A stretch of 64,000 bases of DNA, from assembly GCA_034440635.1 (NCBI GenBank), contig JAOTON010001597.1:682001-746000 (forward strand), written 5' to 3'. The position numbers and the translations under genes are program-made. Below are positions 23,490-34,779 of the stretch, one piece after another. The first letter of the stretch is position 1; the number at the start of each line of letters is the position of its first letter. The notes beneath the pieces were generated by a model that did not search any database, had not been told where the DNA came from, and worked only from the letters and a program-made list of their open reading frames with translations. This DNA is from Lepas anatifera (Eukaryota > Arthropoda > Thecostraca > Lepadidae).

Positions 23490-23925
23490 CCTCGCCCCAC
23501 CGGGGGGCCATCGATGGCCCCCTAAGGTTTTTCCGGGATAGCAGAAAACGACGAGGCGCAGCACCGCGGTTGAGGGCTCTACCCTCACTGCATATTTTCA
23601 TCATCCCTGAAATTTTTTACCCCGGGTCACCCAGGTCAGGTCACCAGACGAGGTCAACCAAGGTCACCTCACTTACCTTTAGAGCTCTGTAGAGCTAATT
23701 TAAAGTCGATCGATTTGAAACTCCTACACTCATGACCCTTAGGGTCTACAGGTGTATATCCGGGTTTTCGATTTCGTGAGCTGAGGTCAGGTCACGAGGC
23801 GACCTCTCTCATTGGAAAAGCATGGGGAAAGCTATTTCATGTATAAAGCCACAAAATGATTGCAATACTCGACTGTCAGAACAACGTTTTGGACACCTTT
23901 TCACGGATCCCAGGGGTATTTTGTG
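23490..23925. mobile_element. TTAA-flanked TGACCT-rich element, truncated copy
   Basis: Begins after TTAA (23486-23489) with CCTCGCCCCACCGG and the same ATCGAT-centred palindrome. It then follows the inverted right half of the 13801-14825 element (TTTTTCCGGGATAGC, GACGAGGCGCAGCACCGCGG, then TTTCACGGATCCCAGGGGT). Similarity stops abruptly near 23925. Confidence 0.75.
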
Positions 23926-24345
23926 TTTTCGGTTCGGTGTAGTTTTGTATACTTTGCTATTGTGGCGGTGACACTGTGTTTGTCTTGTCTTTTTTTGTTG
24001 GGTTTTTGCTTTGTGTCGGTCTTTGGTGGTCTCTGGCGGTACTGGCGGGGTCTTTCGTTCCTGGGGAAGTACGGCATTTGTATCAATGTCTTTGGCCTCA
24101 TAGCTCTATGCTGTTTGCCCTTTGCTAAATCTTGTTTTGGTGATGCCGATCTTGCCTATTTGCCTCTGGGGTGCCATTGCCTGGCACTAACTGCGTATTC
24201 TTCTATTCCGCGCTTTTGTTTGTTTGGTACGCCTTTTTCGGTTAGGGGGGCTTGCTGGGGCGTGGGCCCCGTGTTAATTCTGTCGGCAAGCAGGCACCGC
24301 CGAGGCCCGAAAAACAACGGCCCGTCCACATCTTATTTTTTTCCT
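23926..24345. other. G/T-rich strand-asymmetric block with a hydrophobic open frame
   Basis: Directly abuts the break in the TTAA element. The plus strand is rich in T and G and poor in A. A plus frame open from inside the TTAA element to 24390 encodes a very hydrophobic stretch (for example VYFAIVAVTLCLSCLFLLGF). T-rich DNA gives such hydrophobic translations by composition alone. I do not recognise a family. It may be part of an inserted retroelement. Confidence 0.4.
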
Positions 24346-24947
24346 AGACACATGATGTCATTATCTTCTGGCGCCAAGCATGTTGAATAATGGTAAAAGG
24401 AACAATGACGGCTCGAGAAAATGAGCTCGAGGCGCAACTCAGCTTGATTTAGCGGGAAGGAATTTCTCTGACAAAATAGCATACAGACATTCCGTAAATA
24501 GGATTGTGGCATAGCAAAAGAAATTGTTTTTGCCAGAACCGCTTGCGTAAAACCGCTTTCATACTGCAAGACAGAGGCGTCACCCCTGAGTTATTGCTCG
24601 CTGTGATATGCTTCAACCGGTGCCAGGACGTCTTGTAAAATTATTCATGCTGCAATTAGCCAACTGATGCCATCTCTAGATAAGAAACAACGTTTTAGTT
24701 CACAGCTTATATTTTCTTTTCATTAATAATTCACCAGATGGAGGTCATTCTTCAAAGCGAAAACCAGAAGAACGGCACACTCATCCGGCTTCGTTTACAT
24801 CGCAGCCACTGTATAATAGTGGACCGTAAACTAGCGCTGCAAAAACCACAGCAACGCAACAAACAATGCTTGTAGCCCAGTAACAGCAACACCTTATGAA
24901 CAAATCAATATAAAATGTGTCGATCACGTGACATTATGCAAGCGTGG
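24346..24947. other. No gene recognised
   Basis: Ordinary AT-moderate DNA; no repeats or exons supported. Confidence 0.4.
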
Positions 24948-25024
24948 GACGGGCGGCCCAGTGTCGCTGGGTACCCGCTGGCTATAAAGGCAAGGGTCCC
25001 AGGTTCGAGTCCCGGACGGTCCCC
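24948..25024 (+). repeat. tRNA-derived SINE head or tRNA pseudogene
   Basis: A tRNA-like B box (GGTTCGAGTCC) near 25003, a GGGACGG start and a CGGTCCC end can pair 6 of 7 as an acceptor stem. The T-stem is mismatched and the anticodon arm is poor. This fits a SINE head better than a working tRNA. The 3' body is probably 25025-25110 but its end is unclear. Confidence 0.5.
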
Positions 25025-25415
25025 TGAATAAGACCTGACCTGGTGCCCGCAATGCCTAATAACATGATGAGAGTTAGCGATGTCATATGACTTTGACAGT
25101 TAGTGTAACTTTAAACATCAACAATTTATAATAACAATAATAATAATAATGTTGATAAGCTCCCTCCACGGTGTCGAATTAAGCTCTTTGGACTAACTGC
25201 ACGTTCTGACTGAACTAAAATGATATGGTATTGTCATCCATGCAGATCAGTGATTAAAAATTGAAGGAATACTCATGTCCACTGTGCTCCATTGTAAGAC
25301 TCTAAAATGCATCTAATTGATTCATATGTTAGCTTCTATGGTATGGTACGACTTGAGATTATCCGTTTTCGCCTGGAGAGTTCTTTCCGAGGTGCAAAGT
25401 CAGAAGCGGGATGAA
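25025..25415. other. SINE body and spacer
   Basis: Possible SINE tail with an (ATA)n-like run at 25128-25150. Otherwise it is downstream sequence of the minus-strand terminal exon at 25416-25971. No gene seen. Confidence 0.35.
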
Positions 25416-25971
25416 CTAGGCCTGGGTGCGAAGGTGAGTTGATTCTGCCACTTTCGGTCCCCTCTCTTCTCTCCACTGAGAGCTGTACAGATCTGGCTCT
25501 TCTGATCCTTTCGAGTCTTCTTTGGACTCATCCTGGAAATAGGCACTATCCGGAATCTCCACAAGTATCAGGTCGCCCTTGCCGGCGGATTTCTTCTTCT
25601 CGGCATTGGTCTCGACAATGATCTGCTCGCCGGTTTCGAGATCGACCTTCTGAGCGCAGTCGCAGGCGGGCCGACCTCCCTTCTCCCAGGAGAAGGCGCA
25701 GGAGCGGCCCCGCAGCACGCTCAGGAAGCAGGTCTGCTGCACGCTGAACGCCCTCAACAGCTCCCTGTACTCCGGCGCCGACGTCACCGGGTTCTTCTCT
25801 GCCTCAGCCTGGCTCGGCTCCGGAGCCGCGGGACGGAACACCTTCTCCTTAGAGCAGGTGGCGCGCATGGGGAGACGCAGCTGCAGACTGTCCACGCCTC
25901 GAAGTACTGCCGCCTGAAGGTGTTGTACGGCAGCACGTTCACGATCTGGCTGCAGACGAGCGCCTGCAGTT
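25416..25971 (-). CDS. Terminal coding exon of an unrecognised protein
   Basis: A polypyrimidine tract and TCAG mark a strong 3' splice site at 25972 on the minus strand. The exon reads ELQALVCSQIVNVLPYNTF, RRQYFEAW, then in another frame DSLQLRLPMRATCSKEKVF. It continues through a Cys-containing segment (TCFLSVLRGRSCAFSWEKGG, ACDCAQKVDLETGEQIIVE), a Lys/Glu-rich segment (NAEKKKSAGKGDLILVEI) and an acidic tail, ending at a stop at 25416. The frame break near 25890 is repaired by one extra G in GTGGAC. Amino-acid composition and codon bias look like real coding sequence. I cannot name the family. No upstream exon was identified with confidence. Confidence 0.65.
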
Positions 25972-26109
25972 CTGAGGCAGAGGGAGGAAACCGGTTAGTG
26001 GAGACATCTGGTGATATGTCCAAGGGCCAACTGTCTGGGGCTGCTTCATACTAAAGAAACAGTGCATTGATCAGTTTAATGTTGCAAGTCAAAGATTACG
26101 TGATCTATA
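25972..26109. other. Intron 5' of the terminal exon
   Basis: Holds the polypyrimidine tract and acceptor for the exon at 25416-25971. Nothing else was seen. Confidence 0.4.
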
Positions 26110-26475
26110 TAGTACTTAAGTACTATATCCGATGAGTTGTTAATTGTCCAGTCTTCTCGAATCCGGGATGCAAAATCAAGCAAAATCACTTTGAGTATAT
26201 ATTCGGGCTTTTCCGCCCTTCATTGCAATCTTTATTAGATACACACACTCTCGGTCATAGTGTGGGCTGCGACCTCGAATTCTACGAAATCCTCGAACGA
26301 AATTCACAAATTCTGCTCGCACTATGACTGAGAAATTGTGTATTCATACATTGGGCAATGAACATTCGGATAAAGGGCAGTGGACAAATATATAATCGCA
26401 CTGAATTTGTTCAGTTTTGCATCCGGGATTCGAGGGCACAGGCAAATTATCAACTTATAAAGTTATAAGTACGCT
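26110..26475. repeat. Foldback-related element (copy 1)
   Basis: Shares CTCGGTCATAGTGT, CCGGGATTCGAGGGxACAGGC and TTATCAACTTATAA with the element at 31495-31733. The ends (GAATCCGGGATGCAAAA on the left and, inverted, TTTTGCATCCGGGATTCGAGG on the right) form a further inverted repeat. A second internal inverted pair (TCGGTCATAGTG and CACTATGACTGAG) is present. Confidence 0.65.
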
Positions 26476-29400
26476 CCTAGGCTCAGCACTGCGAAATATA
26501 ACGCCATATATGTGTGTATATGCAATTACACCACATCTACACATAATGAGTTTCAATGGAAATCAAAACGACTGTGGCATTTTCCCTCTGCACATATAAT
26601 TTCAAATACCTATAACGGGGATCAAATGTCAAAAATACGTGGGAAATATGAGCACTCCACAAATGAGCATGATTGAATAAAGCAGCAACGCCCGAATATT
26701 TTGTATTCCCATATTCTGCGCTGTTGTGTCATCAGAGGATTCAACCCTTCGCCATGACAACATATACAAACACATCTAAAGCTATGCCCCAATGGGAAAC
26801 GAAATTCATCATGGATACAAGCATTAAGCTTGGGACCATTTTCCATGGGCAGCTGGCACAATATCAGTCTTTACTCATCATTTCTCCAGGCCAAGAGTAT
26901 CTCTAGTCTGAGTCATATGAAATCTGATATCAGAATCTTGATATATCATTATTTCTAGCGCAGGGATTTTTACGTTCCTATGAAGTTATACCTATCTACA
27001 CATTAGTTTATAATGACAATTCTATTTTATTTTAAAACCCTATCTCAGCAAATATTCTCATACTCGTGGGCCTAGGACGAAGACCACCAAAAGGAAATTA
27101 AGATGCATTCTGCACATCCTCAAAGTTTGTACTTTTTCTGGTTTGATGGTAAACTGCAATCAATTTCAGATGACATATATTCATGGTTGGGCCCGTTTGA
27201 TGGGCTTTCTATTTCAGCGCCAGGCAGTGTCATCGATCATCGTGATCTCAATCAAATATATACCCATCTAGCAAAGTAGATGTGCTCAGCCCTACCGCTC
27301 ATCGGAGAGTATCGATTCTGGCGGATCTGCATTCACTTTGCATAGTGCGGGAGGATCATCGGGCCCAGGCTCTTTTGTTTGCGGTGTTCTTTCAACTCGG
27401 TGGGGATTGGTTACAAAAGCCTGGTGGTGACCCGAGGAGAGCTCTGCAGCCGCTTGGGAGGGTGCTATATAAAGAACCTTAGTTTTAATTATGTTTTTGT
27501 TCGAGTTTTGTGCAGAAATCTACGGATGTATTTTAGCATCAGACCAATGACTTTTAACCACTCCATATATGCTGAAATTCAAAGCCAAAGATTCAATATG
27601 TTTTGCTTTTTCAAGGCTTAGACAGAGAAGCATGTTCATAACTTTTTAAAAAGTGTTATTGGTTCTATCCGAATCCTGAGTACAAATTGAAAATGTTATT
27701 ACGCAGATTCCATACACTCTTATGTAATTATGCTGAATACTTTTCCTTGTAGGATTCAAAGTCTAACGTCATGTCACCGCCAGGAAAGGAGAATAGGAAG
27801 ACTTAACACACTGATTTTTCGCTTTTACCGTTATATCTGATTAGATAGGATCCAATAATAAGTAGGCAAAAATTAATTTCATGACCCAAAATCCTATGTT
27901 GTCTTCCAAAAGCGTTCTCAAGCAAATCACTTCCGACAAGACCATTTGAAATATTCATAATACCTCTTTAGGTGAATATTCTGCTCCACCGCCTCCGCCT
28001 CTGCCGCCCAACATAATCTAGGACGACGGAGATAGCTACTGCAGCTCCCGACCGCTGTGAAAAATATCTCCACAAAAGATACTGCTATAGTGCTGGGGAT
28101 TTTTGAATAATTTTCGATGAATTATGAATTATTTTCATGGTCATTATTTGACCAGCTCAAAGAGGGTTGATCCACCTAGCAAAATGCAAAAGTATATGGC
28201 CTCAAATTTCGTTAGCACTTTATATTTGTCTGCGTCTTTTCAAGAGACAATACTTTAACAAAATACGGAAGCAACACATTACCTATTTAAGTATTGTGTC
28301 TACTTTGTCAGCCAAGTGACTTGCCGGGAAACTAGACACTTGGCACTGGCTGCAGCTTTATCGAGTTGAAAATCGTTTTGGCTCGGGCGTCTGCCTTCGG
28401 ACGGAAGCAGTGCGACTGGACTTTACATCATCATCTGATGCACAGACTGGATATCACTCTAATGCACAGAGGACAGGTCCACGGAGGGACCTCGGCCTTG
28501 ATACCTTTCCGTACTGTCGTGGAAATCACTTAATTCGGTTAGTTCAGAAAAGAACCAGCGTGTGGATTTTAAATGCGATGTCAGGTAAATACGTCATTAC
28601 ACTATGCCATCACGTGACCGATTTGCAAGTTTTCCGTCTCTCGTAAGGCGAGACGGGACAATGACTCAGTAAGCCTCCCCATTCATACTTCCACGAAATG
28701 TATGGCATAATCAGAGGAGGATACGGAGTTGAATCATCCTACACCACCGCTAAATAAAACCTGCAGCGTCCTCGATGAAAGGAAGCCCGCACCTACGCCG
28801 GCTAATCCCAGTCGCAGAAGACCTCGTCAGCATTGCGCAGGTGCAAACTGCACTCTGCGCTGCACGGCATGTCTGGTGTCATCGTCCTCTCTTTCTCTCG
28901 AAACTCGTTCCGTGTGCAGGTGCCCTTTTTACCCGCCGCGGGTCTGCAGCCGCGCCGATCAGCACACCCAACCCTGTTCTTCCTGCTCACCGCTTCTAAG
29001 GTCATGAACCTGACATTGTGTACCGGCCATGTGCCAAACTACCACGTGACAAAACTGGTCGAGAACAAAAGAAGTCCCGCAGGCTCGACCACATCGAGTC
29101 TGCATGACAGGGGAGGCGATGACTGCAAGATGACGGGATCAACTCGTCAGCTTCCCACGGAGAGATTGCATATCGGCAGTTGCACAGCTGAAATCTGAGG
29201 TCGACACGTCTCTGTGTGGGGCCGGAGAGTAGGCTGTGGTCGAATCACGGAGCTGGCGATAAAATCTACCGTTAGAGGGCATTATCCCGCTCCACTATCG
29301 CCGGCGGAGTTTTCGCCCAGTTTGACCTACCGCGGAAGTAAGGCGGGGCAGTGACCCGAGCAGGCTTGCTTCAGGCTATATGCTGATGGCTAGGGCCTGG

Positions 29401-29736
29401 GTCCGCAGTTTTAACGCTTCAAGAAGAGATGCTGCAATGCTAGAAAAATGCAATATTTTAATCAGCTTTGATCAGAATGTACAGAATCCTGTGGGCATTC
29501 ATGTCTTTAACGAAGTGCATAGACCATTTTATCGAGCTCCAAACGCTGTTTAAATCCGGCGAGGGTCACTGGCCCTGTCTAACACGAAGTTGCTCGGCAG
29601 TACAGTGCTAATGCATTCAGGAACAAACCACGAGAGCGAAAGAACAAAGCCACAGTACCAGGGCTATCGACAGTAACAGTACTATCGACATTTACCTGCT
29701 GGAACGGTCAAATACGGGTGTCGGAACTATTGTAGT
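26476..29736. other. No gene recognised with confidence
   Basis: 26476-28700 is AT-rich without supported features. 28760-29200 is GC-richer. One minus frame reads CSAECSLHLRNADEVFCDWD before a stop, which looks protein-like and cysteine-rich, but no splice sites bound it and plus frames are open too. I do not call a gene. Confidence 0.4.
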
Positions 29737-29879
29737 CATGGCTGGAAATCTCTTCTCGATCCAGGGGGTCCTGGGTGGGTTAACGCTGGTACGGCCATAC
29801 AAGCCCTATACAAAGCCTATGGGAGACCGAAAATCCAGGGGGGTCCAGACCCCCTAACTCCCCGGGATTTCCAACCATG
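29737..29879. mobile_element. hAT-type MITE, 143 bp, perfect 8-bp target duplication
   Basis: Termini CATGGCTGGAAATC and inverted CATGGTTGGAAATC (13 of 14) are flanked by identical ATTGTAGT on both sides (29729-29736 and 29880-29887). The interior has a smaller inverted pair around CCAGGGGGTC. Non-coding. Confidence 0.88.
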
Positions 29880-29887
29880 ATTGTAGT

Positions 29888-31292
29888 GAAGAACATTGAC
29901 GGATTATTCACCTTTTGAGGTTCGAAATAACGCGCTTATCTAAAGCAGTCAGGTCAAATATATTTATTTTCTATTGCACACATTTTCCAGAATTTAAAGT
30001 TCTTGTTTCAATAAATAATAACACCGGTGGAGAAAGGCCTATGCTAGGACGCGAATATTGCATAGAGATAACGGTATTTTTCCATCCCAGTGTTACTATG
30101 CAACGCAACGGATTGCAGTTGAAAGTCCGAAACAACGGGAGTTCATGGCCACCTAGCCTATTGCTTCTAACCCGTACTCACAAATGGTCCCCGTTGCGGT
30201 GGTTTCTGTCATATTTTTCGACATTCGTGCATAATACCGACAGGTTTCTCCCTCTCAGTTTATACGTGAACGCACTCTCCTATCAGAGTCACCTTTCACT
30301 CATTCACCACCTTTCACTCTCGGTCAGCACCTGAATTTCCAGCAGTGTGCACGTGGGCTCAAAAACCGGCGACTCCGAACCGGCGGCGCTGAACAATGCA
30401 CGCTTGACACGCGTGTAGAAGCCTGATCGACCAGCGATGTAAAACCGCGCACCAGGCGTATAGTGAGAGAGAGCTGCAGGATGCAAAGTCGGTGTTTCAA
30501 CAGTCGGCCGTAACGGGTGAACTCTCACCGAGGGAGCGTGTTGTTCGTGGAGAAAGTGATCGCACCGATTCCTGCCCGGACCGAGTCTCGATACGCATTC
30601 ATTGATATTTATCAGCCCCAGAACCTCTTATGTGTATTTTTGAATGTTCGTGGGTGCCCATTATGGATATGTCTGGTTTTGGAAAGAGTATGTAAGCATT
30701 CATAAAAGAGTTGCTGGTCTATTTTACTGCATTGTGGGCTTTGGTGGGCTTTGCTCTCGTCTCTACTCACTCGTCTATACTAAATACCTAGGGTCTGAAA
30801 CATTGTGCAGACATAAATACGTGAAATCAAATCTGAATGCTCCCATTGCTAATAGCGTGTTCACTTTTACAGACCCGTTGTTAACCGCAGGTAGCTACAA
30901 TAAACTATCCCGGAGATGCTCCTTCTGACCAGCTGTATGTGCTGGGCCGGTGGCCATGCATCGGCCTGCTGGAGGCGCTGCCGCCGCCGCCTCCGCCGGG
31001 CTCAGGCCACTCGTGGCGGTTTGTCTGCAGTTCAGTTCCGCTCCAGTAACTGCTGTAAGAAGCTCGCCTGCTGGACCGGAGCTGTCGGTGCTTCTCGGGA
31101 ATGACTTAATAGATTCAGCCTCTGACAGCCCAGTCAGCAGCTGCTTCCGCCTGTCGTTTCGTTTCTGTGATATAGGTATTACTTTGTATTTTTCTTGAGA
31201 TGCTACTTTTCTACTGATGTTATTTGTCTTTCCTATCTTATGATAGTTAAGTTAAGGGAGATTACCGAAGTTCTTTCAATAGAGAACTATTG
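29888..31292. other. No gene recognised
   Basis: Open frames at 29915-30334 and 30304-30528 overlap on opposite strands and lack motifs. The GC-rich patch 30940-31110 is open in two frames without recognisable domains. Confidence 0.4.
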
Positions 31293-31381
31293 TTAGGAGG
31301 ATATAAGGAGACCAATGTCCTCATTGGGCTCCCTGACACCCCTGACCAATGAGGATATTAGTCTCCCTGGCATCCTCCTGG
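31293..31381. repeat. Imperfect hairpin
   Basis: AGGAGGATATAAGGAGAC and TGTCCTCATTGGG on the left pair with CAATGAGGATATTAGTCTCC and GCATCCTCCT on the right around a short loop (CTCCCTGACACCCCTGAC). Possibly a small foldback transposon. Confidence 0.6.
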
Positions 31382-31494
31382 ACCAACTATTGCTTTTAAC
31401 ATTGTGCCTTATGGAAATGTAGGACAGACGCTTTAATTTTCACAAGAGGAAGGCTTGATAGGTTTTGAAGTGCTGCGGCGAGCAGTATGATGAT

Positions 31495-31733
31495 AAGTTG
31501 ATAAGGTGATGACAAGTTGATAAGGTGGCCTGTCCCCTCGGTCTCGGTCATAGTGTAAATTCTCGGTCATAGTGTAATTCAAGGTCTGGCAACACTATTA
31601 CCGAGAATTTTTGATATTTACTACACGATTCTGATGAAGGGCTGTGCCCGAATATATAATCTTCAGTGTTTTTTACATTTCCGGATTCGAGGGGACAGGC
31701 CACCTTATCAACTTATCATCACCTTATCAACTT
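31495..31733. mobile_element. Foldback element with 46-bp inverted arms
   Basis: The arms 31495-31540 and 31688-31733 are inverted copies, 45 of 46 identical. Each contains AAGTTGATAAGGTGATGA twice in partial form and ends with GGCCTGTCCCCTCG. The centre carries two direct CTCGGTCATAGTGTAA units and a CCGAGAATTT word. The near-perfect arms suggest recent activity or recent duplication. A relative lies at 26110-26475. No TSD could be fixed. Confidence 0.8.
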
Positions 31734-31739
31734 AAGAAG

Positions 31740-33463
31740 AACGCTTATTAGATTCTGCGAATGCGGCAGCGAGGGGAGCTTTAGGCAGTTGCTGGCCTGA
31801 CGCAGCTCATCACGGCCAGTATACGGCTCTGTCCACCTAGCCGAATTTCAGCGACTGGAGAAAGTGGGAGGAGGTACCGGGACTTGGAATTTGGCTCACG
31901 CTTGGTATTAAGCAGTTTCTTATTCACTGTAGGCCTCAATCGGTTCAAAGTTCTCGTTCTTTTAACGGCAAACACCGGATATCATAAACAAAAGTTAGCA
32001 GTCCGACAAATCTGCTGTTATTTTAGGAGCTGTATTTTGGAGTTAAACTCGTCTTTGACAGTGGACTTGCATGGGGCGGGTTGACTCAGTATTTTATTTT
32101 AAGCCATCCACGAGAAAGCGCATCTAAGATTGGATTGATATTCCCACTGATTTTCTCCGAATTGGAAAATCAGATTTTGACCAGACAAGATAATGACTGT
32201 AATAGGGAGTGCAAACAATTGCGTGACAGATGCATTAAAAATAGGTAAATCTTCGGATGGCCTATAATGTCCGCAGTTTGAGAAAATCTGAGTTAGATAT
32301 GACCCAGTTAAAAGCGCCGCTTAAAAGGGGCTGTTGTGGCACCTTGTGTAGGTAATGGTTGAACATTTTTCTGACACAAATATTTTAAGGAGGGGTATCG
32401 CGTGAGGGCAACGAACACGAGTTACGGACATACCATTTTTTACCGGTACTAAGGATGATTCAAGTACGTCGTTTAGTCGTAAAACTAACAGTTGAAGTAT
32501 TCCAAGGACGCATAGGGACAGTGTAGAATAAGCTGTTGGCTTTCTTTATGGACTGAGAAAGCAAAAAAACTGCTGAGGTCTATGATAATTAAATAGAGCA
32601 AAATGATGCTCCTTCGTAAGACGGAGATATTAAGTCAGCCCTACACCACTGCCCATTGGTGGGTCTTTGGATGGGATAGTAAGATTTCCCGGAGTTTACA
32701 CGACTTAGATTAATTTCTTCGATGATTTTGGACGTTTAGAATCACAACACTGACACAAATCACCGTATTTTGATCCGCCACCGTTATTATTGACCCCAAA
32801 AATTTAAAATAGATCCCAGATCATGGCTGCAAGAATATTTTCAAAATGGGGTTGGATTTTTGCAAAGTTATCAAATCTGTGGACGGAAAGATCGAATTTG
32901 GGGAACCGTGGGGACGGGCAGGACATGTCTTATGACCATTTCAGAATCAATGTTGCAGCCTCAAATAACAGGCGAAATTCTCATAGTTTGATTGGGATAG
33001 AAAAACCGCGACAAATTTCAGGTCCCAGGCTGGAACTTTGCGATAGGTGATAGTATTCGTGCTTTGGAAAGGTCGATGTCGCCGGTTTTCTACTTTTTCA
33101 AACTCGGACCCAATGGCCAATTTTTAAGTCATTGAATACGGCAGAAAATGACGAGTTTTCATGGAAAGCAGGTTTGTTGTGCGGATTTTGTTTTAGTGCT
33201 CCTTCTTATCAAACAGATAGGCTGGCAGGAGCACCACTCCCATTCTCGCATGCTCATTTACTTCAGGAACAAAACAAGGAATGACACTGGGCATCTCTAA
33301 CGGATGGAAAATCCCCTGGGTCACACCACTCTCCGTGTATTTCCATTTCTATGGGTTTTGTTTTTGCACGAAGGCCATCCTGCTTTGGCCCGGTAACCGA
33401 CCTGTGGCATTTCCTACCACCAGCGACCGGACGAGCGAACGTGGCTCTATTTAAGCAACTCAC
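31740..33463. other. No gene recognised
   Basis: Unique-looking AT-rich sequence. If the signal-peptide exon at 33464-33593 is real, this is its first intron. No downstream exon was recognised. Confidence 0.4.
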
Positions 33464-33593
33464 CGTTGGGCGGCGCTGGCGTGCTGTAATCCCGATGCCA
33501 CCAGGTGAGATGCGGCGACTGCCCGCGCCTCGGCAACGCAGTCGCCAGCGACACAAGAGTCAGACAGCTGATCAGGAGCTGAGGAGCGGCCAT
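33464..33593 (-). CDS. Signal-peptide first exon of an unknown secreted or membrane protein
   Basis: The ATG at 33593 is followed by MAAPQLLISCLTLVSLATAL, a textbook signal peptide with a likely cleavage after SLATA. RRGQSPHLTWWHRDYSTPAP then follows. The exon ends at a strong donor (AACG|GTGAGTT) in phase 1. The combination of start, hydrophobic leader and consensus 5' splice site is what supports it. The mature protein is not recognisable from these few residues. The unrecognised terminal exon at 25416-25971 is on the same strand downstream, but nothing links them. Confidence 0.6.
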
Positions 33594-34479
33594 GCTGAGG
33601 AGAGACCGGCACGAGTGCGAGTGTGGATGGTTCGGCCCACCAGCCCGCTCCCAGTCTTATCTCGCCGCCGGTCTCAGGCGGCGGCGCCACTGTCGCCGTA
33701 CCTGCCGTGTTGCGAGGCCGAGAAAGTCCGGAAGCAAGGGCCAGTTTTTGCGATATACTTGCGGTGGTAGTTTCTGCATGTTCCGGCTGCCATTCAGGGA
33801 AAGGCTCTTTTGAAATAGGGATTGCGGGGGAAGCGAAATTCCAGCGCCTGAACTTATTCATCCCGGATGTTAGGCACAGTATTTCGAACGTCAATATAGC
33901 CTTTCAGCGTCCCAAGCATTGTTGGACCACATGGCCAAAAAGGGCCCGTGATGAGGAGATGAGGCCAAGAGAGCAGACGAGGACACATATTGTAATGATT
34001 TCTCGAAGCCTAACTGCCATAATATGCAAATAGTTAACATCCATTTTTTTCTTTCCGGCTATGTTCTCGAACTGCATGAATGGTCAAAGATATTCCGACT
34101 TGTCAACATTGCCAGAGGCGGATTTAGGAGAGCCGATAAATCAGGGATATCCTTCGGCATTGTTCAACTTGTTCAGGTAAAAAATGCGGCTTGCATCGTG
34201 AGCCATAACACTAGTCTTGTCCCTTAATGCCGTTCTAATATTTCCATGTGTCTTATTTAGTCTCCAAAGCTCTTTTTCTCTCAAATTCATTCTCTTATTG
34301 CGGAAAGCAAGTAGCAAAGCATTAAACTGAGCAGCAACATAAAGTTATTTGTCTGATCTCTGCAGCCCGAATAAAGGATAATTTAAATGGTGACATCGCT
34401 CCCTCTATTTTTCCGGTAGTGATGGTTAATCATCTAAGTCGGTTTGTGATGGTAAATAACGAAAAGCTTTGAGGCCTAA
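33594..34479. other. GC-rich upstream flank, then AT-rich spacer
   Basis: 33594-33760 is GC-rich and lies just upstream of the minus-strand signal-peptide exon, so it may hold its 5' UTR or promoter. Opposite-strand frames here are probably compositional. 33900-34479 shows nothing recognisable. Confidence 0.35.
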
Positions 34480-34652
34480 CGACGAAACAACTCCTGGCGT
34501 CATACACGGCAACCCCAACTCCACCCTGTTGGAAGTGTACGTGTATTGTATTGTACCTCGGGGAGCTCTTAACCAGTATTCCTGACGGGAATTTGAACCC
34601 CGGTGTGGGGCGTTGAAGCCCAACGTACTACCACTGCACCGCTGCATCCCCG
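34480..34652 (-). repeat. tRNA-derived SINE, copy 1
   Basis: The minus strand begins with a tRNA-like head (GGGGATGCAGCGGTGCAGTG, then B box GGGGTTCAAATTCCC) and continues into a body ending AACAGGGTGGAGTTGGGG. The body word AACAGGGTGG(G)AGTTGG recurs in the SINE at 35645-35788 although the heads differ. No intact cloverleaf could be drawn. Confidence 0.65.
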
Positions 34653-34779
34653 ATGATAAATAACTAGGCACCGTTTTGGTGTGATGATAAGCAGCACCAA
34701 AACGGCGCATGAAGCCTGCTATAGCAGCCTACATGATATGCTTGATAATATTATAATGTTAGCAACCAAGCAACTTTAA

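Noticed and set aside
23860..24390. Multi-pass membrane protein of 176 residues
   Set aside because: Hydrophobicity follows from T-rich codons; the frame starts inside a transposon fragment and has no splice context or known family.
24948..25024. Functional tRNA gene
   Set aside because: The T-stem and anticodon arm do not fold properly; a SINE head is more likely.
28802..29005. Cysteine-rich minus frame (CSAECSLHLRNADEVFCDWD) as an NTR/TIMP-like exon
   Set aside because: No acceptor or donor bounds it, a stop follows the motif at once, and overlapping plus frames are also open.
34550..34652. Functional tRNA gene on the minus strand
   Set aside because: The B box is present but the anticodon stem-loop has the wrong length and the sequence continues into a SINE body.
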